7,357 bases of DNA from CAZISM01 sp964541895 (GTDB taxonomy: Bacteria; Zhuqueibacterota; Zhuqueibacteria; Residuimicrobiales; Residuimicrobiaceae). Shown here piece after piece: positions 1-5,164 of the stretch. The notes under the pieces are model-generated. The model had not been told where the DNA came from, searched no databases, and saw nothing but the letters and a program-made list of their open reading frames with translations. The stretch covers positions 1-7,357 of the forward strand of contig CAZISM010000203.1 of assembly GCA_964541895.1 (NCBI GenBank), written 5' to 3'. How positions within the stretch are numbered: the first letter of the stretch is position 1; each line of letters opens with the position of its first letter. The translations under genes and the position numbers were made by a program.

Positions 1-16
1 GAGGTCTATATGGATC

Positions 17-571
17 TTATCCGGAAACCGGCTGAGCATAATATTCAGAACGAAGAACAGCCATGACGTAAAAATCGCAATAGCGGTTGTGATGATACAT
101 GGCCTGGCGCAAGGTGCCCTCGATGATAAAGCCGGCCCGGCTATAGGCCTGGACCCCGTGGGTGTTGTCGCAGCAGACGTGCAGCTGGATGCGATTCAGA
201 TTAAGGATGTCAAAGGCGTACTGCACCATGAGCCGGGTCGCTTCGCCGCCAAAACCCTTGGCCCAGTACTGCGGATCGTAAATTGCAATATAAAACACCG
301 CCGCCCGGCTCACATAATCGATGCGCACGAAAGCGGTTTGCCCCACGGCCTCGTCGTTGTCCCGGGCGCAGATCGTGAACAGCGTGATCTCTTTGCTGGT
401 GCTCCAGGTGTTCATTTCCTGGCGCACCTGCTCGATGGTCATGGGCGCAAACAAAAAGAGCGTCTCCCGCACCTGCGCGTTGTTCTTGCCGAAATAGACC
501 AGAGCGGCGTCCTCCTCCTGAACCGGCCTCAGGTACACTTTATCTCCTGCCAGGAATTTTACGGATTCCAT
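17..571 (-). CDS. GNAT family N-acetyltransferase, RimJ/RimL type
   Basis: The product (184 aa from the chosen start) is a single GNAT domain that would transfer an acetyl group from acetyl-CoA to an amine, either a protein N-terminus or a small molecule; the substrate cannot be told. Seen: an N-terminal 'VYLRPVQEED' strand-helix start typical of RimJ/RimL and SpeG relatives, the acetyl-CoA pyrophosphate loop 'AKGFGGEA' at about residues 104-111, and the C-terminal block 'DNTHGVQAYSRAGF' (residues 135-148) with the usual Asn, Tyr and Gly-Phe. Length is normal for the family. Start choice: the ATG at 571 has GAGG six bases upstream. An in-frame ATG at 583 gives 188 aa and overlaps the MFS stop codon (ATGA) but has no ribosome binding site of its own. 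No signal peptide is visible, so it should be cytoplasmic. It is the second gene of a unit with the MFS exporter and is probably translationally coupled to it. Confidence 0.92.
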   Translation of the reverse strand: MESVKFLAGDKVYLRPVQEEDAALVYFGKNNAQVRETLFLFAPMTIEQVRQEMNTWSTSKEITLFTICARDNDEAVGQTAFVRIDYVSRAAVFYIAIYDPQYWAKGFGGEATRLMVQYAFDILNLNRIQLHVCCDNTHGVQAYSRAGFIIEGTLRQAMYHHNRYCDFYVMAVLRSEYYAQPVSG

Positions 572-579
572 CCTCCACC

Positions 580-1809
580 TCATCGTTTGATGAACAGATC
601 TCGTGGCAGCCGCTGCAACACCTTATAGTAAGCCAGCGACGCCAGCAGACAGACGAGACCGCCGGCCAGGAGCACGTTGCGCACACCCCACTGCTCTGCC
701 AGGCTGCCGGCGATTAAAGCGCCGAGCGGATTCATGCCCAGAAACGTCATGGTATAGAGACTCATGATCCGGCCCCGTTTGTCGTCATCCACCAGGGTTT
801 GCAGCAGCGTGTTACCGGCCGCATACAGGACCATCATGCCAAAACCCGCCACCGCGATCAGCACGCAGGTCAAGGGGAAATACGGGATCACGCCCAGGCC
901 GGTAATGCCGCCGCTGCAGGCGATCATGGCCAGGAGAAGAACGCGCTCCAGCCCTTCGGCACTTTTTCTGGAGGCCAGAAAATAGGCGCCTGCGAGAGCG
1001 CCGATGCCGATACAGGCGGTGAGAAATCCCAGCATATCGGAACCGCCTTGCAATACTTCAGCGGTATAGGGCGCCAGCAGCACCATGTAGGGGAGCGCGA
1101 TCAGGCTCATGAGGGTGAGCACCAGCAGGACAAGCCGGATAGCCCGATGGCGCCAGGTATAGGCCCACCCTTCCTGCAGCTGCTGCACCACCCTGGCCGG
1201 AACGGTCCGATGGGGTGTGGTATATGCTTTGATATAAAACAGAGAGACGATCACAGCCAGGAAACTCAGGCCGTTGATCAGAAAACAGAGCCCCTCGCCG
1301 GCGGCTACGATCAACATACCTGCAATCGATGGCCCGATGAATCGCGCTGAATTGAACAGGAACGAATTCAACGCGATGGCGTTGCTGAGGTACTCTTTGG
1401 ACTGCAGCATGTCCAAAACCAGCATATGGCGGCCCGGCATATCAAAGGCATTGACCAGACCGAGCAGGACGGCGAGAATGATGACATGTTCAATGCGGAC
1501 CAGATCGGTCAGGACCAGCCAGGCCAGCACCAGCGCCTGGATCATGGAAAAAATCTGCGTCAGCAGAATGACGCGCTTCCGGTCCCAGCGATCGAGCAGC
1601 ACCCCGGCGACCGGTGAGAGGAGAAATCCGGGGATCTGACCGGCGAATTCCAGCACGCCCAGGAGCAGCGGCGAACGGGTCAAGCGATAGACCAGCCAGT
1701 TCAAGGCGATGCGCTGCATCCAGCTGCCGATCAGCGACACCCCCTGTCCGAAAAAAAAGATGCGGTAATTGCGCACGCGCAAGGCGCGTATGCTGTCTTG
1801 CCAGGCCAC
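580..1809 (-). CDS. MFS transporter, MFS_3 / EntS-like exporter
   Basis: A 409-aa inner-membrane major facilitator protein, the usual length for a 12-helix exporter. The N-terminus 'RNYRIFFFGQGVSLIGSWMQ' (residues 13-32), 'NWLVYRLTRSPLLLG', the motif-A loop 'GVLLDRWDRKR' (69-79) between helices 2 and 3, and 'NAFDMPGRH' (120-128) are hallmarks of the MFS_3 group, which includes the enterobactin exporter EntS and many putative macrolide or siderophore exporters. Hydrophobic segments continue to the C-terminus, with a basic cytoplasmic loop around residues 195-222. Start: a GTG with GAGG five bases upstream; a nearby ATG (1814) is out of frame. It is separated from ackA by a terminator, so it should have its own promoter in 1810-1933, where I found no convincing -35/-10 pair. 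The stop overlaps or abuts the GNAT start, suggesting one transcript. Substrate is unknown; proton-driven drug or metabolite efflux is the family-based inference. Confidence 0.93.
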   Translation of the reverse strand: MAWQDSIRALRVRNYRIFFFGQGVSLIGSWMQRIALNWLVYRLTRSPLLLGVLEFAGQIPGFLLSPVAGVLLDRWDRKRVILLTQIFSMIQALVLAWLVLTDLVRIEHVIILAVLLGLVNAFDMPGRHMLVLDMLQSKEYLSNAIALNSFLFNSARFIGPSIAGMLIVAAGEGLCFLINGLSFLAVIVSLFYIKAYTTPHRTVPARVVQQLQEGWAYTWRHRAIRLVLLVLTLMSLIALPYMVLLAPYTAEVLQGGSDMLGFLTACIGIGALAGAYFLASRKSAEGLERVLLLAMIACSGGITGLGVIPYFPLTCVLIAVAGFGMMVLYAAGNTLLQTLVDDDKRGRIMSLYTMTFLGMNPLGALIAGSLAEQWGVRNVLLAGGLVCLLASLAYYKVLQRLPRDLFIKR

Positions 1810-1831
1810 ACCATCCTCAGTCGATTTGCAG

Positions 1832-1860
1832 TGTCATGCATACCTGCCGCATGCAAGACA
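1832..1860. promoter_or_regulatory. Imperfect inverted repeat upstream of the MFS gene
   Basis: TGTCATGCA (1832-1840) and TGCAAGACA (1852-1860) form a dyad matching at 8 of 9 positions around an 11-base spacer. It lies 23-51 bases upstream of the exporter's GTG start, where an operator for a local repressor or an mRNA leader hairpin could sit. No regulator gene is next to it and chance occurrence is possible. Confidence 0.25.
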
Positions 1861-1933
1861 TCAGTTCAAGCAGGATTCATCCGCAGATACCAGGCGATCG
1901 CTTGCACGGGGATGTGGGATCCTGCACATAAGT

Positions 1934-1959
1934 AAAAAGGCCCTCGCAAGGGCCTTTTT
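1934..1959 (-). terminator. Rho-independent terminator of ackA
   Basis: A perfect 11-bp inverted repeat (AAAAAGGCCCT, 1934-1944, with AGGGCCTTTTT, 1949-1959) closes a CGCA tetraloop. It begins five bases after the ackA TAA stop. Read on the minus strand, the GC-rich stem is followed by five U residues that belong to the A:U part of the stem, the classic arrangement. On the plus strand the stem is followed by G and five more T, so it could also stop antisense transcription. It isolates ackA from the MFS/GNAT pair. Confidence 0.88.
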
Positions 1960-1963
1960 GTTT

Positions 1964-3154
1964 TTAACGGTGCTGCTGCAGCACCAGCTTGGTATCGCGG
2001 GCGATGGCCAGCTCTTCGTTGGTCGGTACCACCAGCACTTTGACCCGGCCGATGCCGATATCAAAGGCGTTGGTTTTGTTTTTCGCCTCATCCACAACCA
2101 CACCGAGGTATTCCATGTTACGCGTGGTCATGGCACGAACCATAGGCGACCGTTCGCCGATTCCGGCGGTAAAAATTAGTACGTCCAGCCCGCCCAGAAT
2201 CGCTGAATAGGCGCCGATATACTTGCGCAGGCGATGGCAGAAAATTTCCAGCGCCAGTGTGGCCTGCTCGTTGCCGTCGGCGACCAGCTGTTCGATTTCG
2301 CGAAAATCATTGGTCTTTTCGGTAAGTCCGAGCATGCCGCTGTTCTTGTTCAAGAGCGCGTCGACCTGGGACAGGTTCAGATTTTCCAGGTTGGCGATAT
2401 AGGGAATCAAAGCGGGATCGATATCGCCGCAACGCGTGCCCATGATCAGACCTTCGAGAGGAGTGAATCCCATGCTCGTTTCCACCGAATGGCCCTGATC
2501 GATGGCCGTGATGCTGGCGCCATTGCCCAGGTGGCAGGTCACCACTTTGAGCTTTTCCAGCGGCGTCGCAAGATATTCGGCGGCTTTGCGGGCGACATAG
2601 GCGTGCGAGGTACCGTGAAAGCCATAGCGCCTGATTTTGTAATCACGATAAAAACGCATGGGCAACGCATAGGTAAATGCCGTGGGCGGCAAGGTGTGGT
2701 GAAACGCGGTGTCGAATACGCCCACTTGCGGCACGCCCGGCAACAGCTGTTCGCACGACTCGACGCCGCGCAAATTGTGCGGATTGTGCAGCGGCGCGAA
2801 CTGAATGCAACGGCGCACCCCGGCCTTGACGTTTTCGTCGATGAGCACAGATTCGATAAACTCCTCGCCGCCATGCACGAGCCGGTGGCCGATGCCGTCG
2901 ATCTCTTTTTGCGATTTAATGACGCCCTGCTCCGGATCCATCAGCAATGCCAGAACCAGACTGATGGCCTCATCATGACCGGCAATGGGGCGCGTCTGCG
3001 AAACTTTATCCTTATCCTTCGGCTTGTAACTCAGAATTGCACTTTGTGTACCAATGCACTCCACCTGACCTTTAGCCAGCACTTCTTCCGCATCCATTTC
3101 AATAAGCTGAAATTTGATCGAAGAACTTCCACAATTTAGCACCAGAATCTTCAT
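1964..3154 (-). CDS. ackA: Acetate kinase
   Basis: Catalyses acetyl phosphate + ADP = acetate + ATP (reversible), the substrate-level phosphorylation step of acetate fermentation, in the cytoplasm. At 396 aa it is full length. Residues known to be important in the Methanosarcina thermophila enzyme fall at the same numbers here: Asn7 in 'LNCGSSSIKF', Arg91 in 'RLVHGGE', Asp148 in 'FDTAFH', His180 in 'YGFHGTSH', and Arg241 in 'MGTRCGDIDP'. The phosphate-binding 'HLGNGAS' (208-214), 'TAGIGE' (329-334) and C-terminal 'TNEE' (378-381) are also present. The ATG at 3154 has AGGAGA (3163-3168) nine bases upstream. It appears monocistronic: no pta gene adjoins it, although the two are often paired, and a terminator follows. 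It is divergent from the small HTH gene and the xylB operon. The acetyl-phosphate source (phosphotransacetylase or phosphoketolase) must be encoded elsewhere. Confidence 0.97.
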   Translation of the reverse strand: MKILVLNCGSSSIKFQLIEMDAEEVLAKGQVECIGTQSAILSYKPKDKDKVSQTRPIAGHDEAISLVLALLMDPEQGVIKSQKEIDGIGHRLVHGGEEFIESVLIDENVKAGVRRCIQFAPLHNPHNLRGVESCEQLLPGVPQVGVFDTAFHHTLPPTAFTYALPMRFYRDYKIRRYGFHGTSHAYVARKAAEYLATPLEKLKVVTCHLGNGASITAIDQGHSVETSMGFTPLEGLIMGTRCGDIDPALIPYIANLENLNLSQVDALLNKNSGMLGLTEKTNDFREIEQLVADGNEQATLALEIFCHRLRKYIGAYSAILGGLDVLIFTAGIGERSPMVRAMTTRNMEYLGVVVDEAKNKTNAFDIGIGRVKVLVVPTNEELAIARDTKLVLQQHR

Positions 3155-3202
3155 TCAACACATCTCCTGCGTACTGGACAAATCCGTTGATAAATTTTGG
3201 AT

Positions 3203-3230
3203 AAAATACATATTAAAGTCTGAAAAACAA
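3203..3230 (-). promoter_or_regulatory. Candidate ackA promoter
   Basis: In the A+T-rich stretch upstream of ackA, the minus strand reads TTGTTT (3230-3225), a 16-base spacer and TATTTT (3208-3203). The -10 matches consensus at 4 of 6 positions and the -35 at only 3, so support is weak. It would give a leader of about 40 bases containing the AGGAGA site. A non-sigma70 consensus cannot be excluded because the phylum is unknown. Confidence 0.28.
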
Positions 3231-3241
3231 AGTGAAAAGTG

Positions 3242-3266
3242 CAGCCCTGATCGCCTTTCAGGGTTG
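3242..3266. promoter_or_regulatory. Inverted repeat overlapping the -35 of the small HTH gene
   Basis: CAGCCCTGA (3242-3250) and TCAGGGTTG (3258-3266) pair over 9 bp, including one G-T, around a 7-base spacer. The right arm runs into the TTGACC -35 candidate at 3264. The position suits an operator controlling the promoter of the small HTH gene, perhaps by the HTH protein itself. As an alternative it is a hairpin on a minus-strand transcript; there is no U-run after it on either strand. Confidence 0.3.
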
Positions 3267-3291
3267 ACCCGCAGAAATTCGGTTGCATAAA
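3264..3291 (+). promoter_or_regulatory. Candidate sigma70-type promoter of the small HTH gene
   Basis: TTGACC (3264-3269, 5 of 6 consensus) is followed after 16 bases by CATAAA (3286-3291, 4 of 6), then an A-rich run. Transcription would start near 3298, giving a leader of about 105 bases before the ATG at 3403. This is the best promoter-like match in the window. Confidence 0.42.
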
Positions 3292-3318
3292 ATAAAAAAA
3301 AGCGTATCTTGATATTTT

Positions 3319-3381
3319 GGTCGGTGCCATGCCTGCAAAGGCCGCTTCCGGCCCAATTCATGCGCACGCCGGCGACCGACC
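3319..3381 (+). ncRNA. Possible structured leader of the small HTH gene
   Basis: In the predicted leader, GGTCGGTGCC (3319-3328) can pair with GGCGACCGACC (3371-3381): 10 bp with one bulged G (3374). Inside lies a second hairpin, GGCCG (3340-3344) with CGGCC (3349-3353) around a CTTC loop. The closing stem ends ten bases before the AGGGAG ribosome binding site. The arrangement resembles a cis-acting leader or a 5' stabilising structure. I do not recognise it as a known riboswitch class, and no alternative terminator or anti-SD pairing is obvious. Confidence 0.33.
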
Positions 3382-3402
3382 TAACCTATGAGGGAGATGA
3401 CT

Positions 3403-3579
3403 ATGGCTGAACAAGAGATGCTGACAGCGGCCAAGTTGGCCAAAGAGTGGGGCGTTTCCGAAAATCTGGTCAAAAAAACCATAAAAGAGCTCGCCATCGA
3501 ACCGGACGCCAAAAAGGGACCCTGCAACTATTATGGCCCCAAAACAGCAGCCAAAATCAAAAAAGCGGTAAGCAAATAA
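3403..3579 (+). CDS. Small helix-turn-helix protein (58 aa), function unknown
   Basis: I do not recognise a named family. The product is 58 aa and very lysine-rich. Residues 7-29 ('LTAAKLAKEWGVSENLVKKTI' region) read as a helix-turn-helix: 'AKLAKEWGVSENLVKK' has the Ala, Gly and hydrophobic spacing of such motifs. A short loop 'KKGPCNYYGP' (37-46), which may act as a wing, is followed by a last helix 'KTAAKIKKAV'. The order helix-turn-helix, wing with aromatic residues, 'YxP/GP' and helix recalls the MerR/excisionase winged-helix fold; this is a resemblance only. Start: of three in-frame ATGs (3388, 3397, 3403), only 3403 has a well placed site, AGGGAG at 3391-3396 with a 6-base gap. It is a stand-alone gene with its own promoter candidate and terminator, between divergent ackA and xylB. 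DNA binding is likely; a regulator or small chromatin-type protein are both possible. Confidence 0.75.
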   Translation: MAEQEMLTAAKLAKEWGVSENLVKKTIKELAIEPDAKKGPCNYYGPKTAAKIKKAVSK

Positions 3580-3587
3580 GGTTTTAC

Positions 3588-3625
3588 AGCCCTATCGGCA
3601 GGCCGGCGCGCCTGCCGATACGGCT
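3588..3625 (+). terminator. Hairpin terminator after the small HTH gene
   Basis: TATCGGCAGGC (3593-3603) and GCCTGCCGATA (3610-3620) pair perfectly over 11 bp around a 6-base loop, and AGCC/GGCT extend the stem past one mismatch. It starts nine bases after the TAA. The tail (CTCTTTGCTTCATT) is only moderately U-rich, so termination may be partial or factor-aided, and the stem could also protect the mRNA 3' end. Confidence 0.6.
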
Positions 3626-3660
3626 CTTTGCTTCATTGATGTCAAGGCAGCGGTCTTTTT

Positions 3661-3678
3661 CCAAATGGCGGAATTTGG
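3661..3678. promoter_or_regulatory. Perfect 6-bp dyad upstream of xylB, candidate operator
   Basis: CCAAAT (3661-3666) and ATTTGG (3673-3678) are an exact inverted repeat with a 6-base spacer, 22 bases before a -10-like TATATT (3701-3706). Size and placement suit the binding site of a dimeric regulator of the sugar operon. Six-base dyads also occur by chance, and no regulator gene adjoins the operon. Confidence 0.28.
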
Positions 3679-3700
3679 CCTGCGCTATTGGATTAAACGA

Positions 3701-3708
3701 TATATTAT
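3701..3708 (+). promoter_or_regulatory. -10-like element of the xylB operon
   Basis: TATATT (3701-3706) and the overlapping TATTAT (3703-3708) each match the -10 consensus at 5 of 6 positions, in an A+T-rich patch about 90 bases before xylB. No acceptable -35 lies 16-18 bases upstream; the nearest, TTGGCC (3675-3680), is 20-22 bases away. An activator-dependent promoter would explain this, but support is weak. Confidence 0.22.
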
Positions 3709-3797
3709 CATCAAGATAGCTCGATCAAGCCGCCTCAACAGCCGTTCCATCGCGCCATGTGTCTGTATAAACCCTGAACCGATCGCAAGGAGAATCC

Positions 3798-5147
3798 ATG
3801 TCCCGATTGTTTGCCGGTATTGACAGCTCCACACAAAGCACCAAGCTGGTCGTGGTCGACGATTCCAAACAACAGATGATTTACAGGGATTCGGTGAATT
3901 ACGATGAGGATCTGCCGGAATATGGCACCCGTAACGGCGTCGCCCAGGGGCTGGAGCCGGGCGCCTCTGAATCCGAACCGGCCATGTGGATCCGGGCTCT
4001 GGACATTCTCCTGCAGCGTCTGCAGCAGTCCGGCCTCGCCGTGGCCGACATCTGCTCTATCTCTGTTTCCGGTCAACAACACGGCCTGGTCACCCTGGAC
4101 GAGCAGGGGCAGCTTACGCGAAAACGGTCCAAACTCTGGAACGATTTCAGCACGGAAGAGGAGTGCCGGCTGCTGACAGAAGCATGCGGGGGCGTGGATG
4201 CGATGATTACAGAGGTCGGCAACAGCCAGCGCACCGGCTACACCGCAGCCAAAATCTTTCACATGGCGCGCCACGAAGCCGAGGCCTTTGCCAAAACCGC
4301 CACCTTTTTTCTGGTGCACAATTATATCAACTTTTATTTGACCGGCGGCGTTCGCGTCATGGAGCCGGGCGATACCTCCGGCATGGCGCTGTGGAATCCG
4401 GCGACCGGGCAATGGTCGGACAAGGTGATGAAGGCCATCTCACCGGATTTGAAAAATAAAATACCGCCTCTGCGGCCTGCGGATGCGTCCATCGGCGTCA
4501 TCAGCAAAGATCTGGTGCAGCGATTCGGTTTTAATCCTGCGTGCAGGATCGACGCCGGCAGCGGTGACAACATGTACGGCGCCATCGGCACCGGCAACGT
4601 GATGCCGGGCATCGTCACCGTCAGCCTGGGCACCAGCGGCACNNNNNNNNNNNNNNNNNNNNNNNNNNNNNNNNNNNNNNNNNNNNNNNNNNNNNNNNNN
4701 NNNNNNNNNNNNNNNNNNNNNNNNNNNNNNNNNNNNNNNNNNCTGGAAGGCCACATCCTCAACCTGTACGACGGCTTTCGCAAAATGCCCATCCAGGCGA
4801 AAGAGATCCGATTGACCGGCGGCCTGGCGCAATCACCGGCCTGGTGCCAGACGATCGCCGATATCTTTGAGGCGGAGACCGTGCCTGTGGAGGGCGAAGG
4901 CGCTGCCCTGGGCGCCGCTCTGCATGCTGCGTGGGTTTATCGCAAAGAGGCTGGCGAAAAAATCGATTTGACCGACCTGGTCAAACCGTATGTGATCATG
5001 CGGGAGGAAAAACGGTGCAGGCCCAACCGCGAGCACGTCGCCCTGCATCGCGTGCAAAAAGAGGCCTATCGAGCGTTGAGTGAACGGGTACGGGGTAAAC
5101 GCTCCGATCAAGATCCGTTTGCGCTCCGGGAATCGTTAATCCATTGA
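3798..5147 (+). CDS. xylB: Xylulokinase (FGGY kinase), interrupted by an assembly gap
   Basis: Phosphorylates D-xylulose with ATP to xylulose 5-phosphate, feeding the pentose phosphate or phosphoketolase route in the cytoplasm. Seen: N-terminal phosphate loop 'GIDSSTQSTK' (7-16, Asp9), substrate motif 'SGQQHG' (91-96), 'LWND' (113-116), catalytic Asp257 in 'SGDN', the second-domain 'SLGTSG' (276-281), and a C-terminal 'TGGLAQSPAWCQ' plus 'GAALGAALHAAW' of the ATP-binding half. The 'DEDLPEYGT' stretch (36-44), followed by 'ALDILLQRL', resembles the eukaryotic-type xylulokinase branch more than E. coli XylB. The 449-codon frame includes the N run; in relatives about 105 residues separate 'SLGTSG' from the 'EG...DG' segment, against 34 codons here, so the real protein should be near 520 aa. 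The ATG has AAGGAGA (3787-3793) upstream. It is the first gene of an operon with the GH13 enzyme, 17 bases away. Another FGGY sugar kinase specificity is possible. Confidence 0.92.
   Translation: MSRLFAGIDSSTQSTKLVVVDDSKQQMIYRDSVNYDEDLPEYGTRNGVAQGLEPGASESEPAMWIRALDILLQRLQQSGLAVADICSISVSGQQHGLVTLDEQGQLTRKRSKLWNDFSTEEECRLLTEACGGVDAMITEVGNSQRTGYTAAKIFHMARHEAEAFAKTATFFLVHNYINFYLTGGVRVMEPGDTSGMALWNPATGQWSDKVMKAISPDLKNKIPPLRPADASIGVISKDLVQRFGFNPACRIDAGSGDNMYGAIGTGNVMPGIVTVSLGTSGXXXXXXXXXXXXXXXXXXXXXXXXXXXXXXXXXXLEGHILNLYDGFRKMPIQAKEIRLTGGLAQSPAWCQTIADIFEAETVPVEGEGAALGAALHAAWVYRKEAGEKIDLTDLVKPYVIMREEKRCRPNREHVALHRVQKEAYRALSERVRGKRSDQDPFALRESLIH
4643..4742. other. Assembly gap of 100 Ns inside xylB
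   Basis: Exactly 100 unspecified bases, the conventional placeholder for a scaffold gap of unknown length. Both flanks are in the same xylB frame at this length. The codon at the left edge is ACN, which is Thr whatever the base, continuing 'SLGTSG' with T. Family comparison suggests that about 300 bases are really missing. Confidence 0.97.
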
Positions 5148-5164
5148 GACAGGCCCATCATCCT

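Noticed and set aside
89..628. 179-codon open frame on the plus strand opposite the GNAT gene
   Set aside because: Antisense to a clear acetyltransferase and running into the MFS gene, without recognisable features.
799..1350. 183-codon open frame on the plus strand opposite the MFS gene
   Set aside because: The product is rich in Gln, His and Gly, as expected from reading membrane-protein codons backwards; no motif and no good ribosome binding site.
2234..3139. 301-codon open frame on the plus strand opposite ackA
   Set aside because: It lies wholly antisense to a textbook acetate kinase, has no recognisable domain, and is the kind of frame that GC-biased codons open on the opposite strand.
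3155..3367. 70-codon minus-strand frame ending right at the ackA start
   Set aside because: It covers the A+T-rich upstream region with promoter-like sequences, has no ribosome binding site seen, and its product has no recognisable motif.
3710..3729. Two copies of ATCAAG, 14 bases apart, upstream of xylB
   Set aside because: Six-base direct repeats are too short to stand out from chance and the flanking bases do not match.
3735..4412. 225-codon minus-strand frame opposite the start of xylB
   Set aside because: It overlaps the strong N-terminal kinase motifs on the plus strand and shows no family signal of its own.
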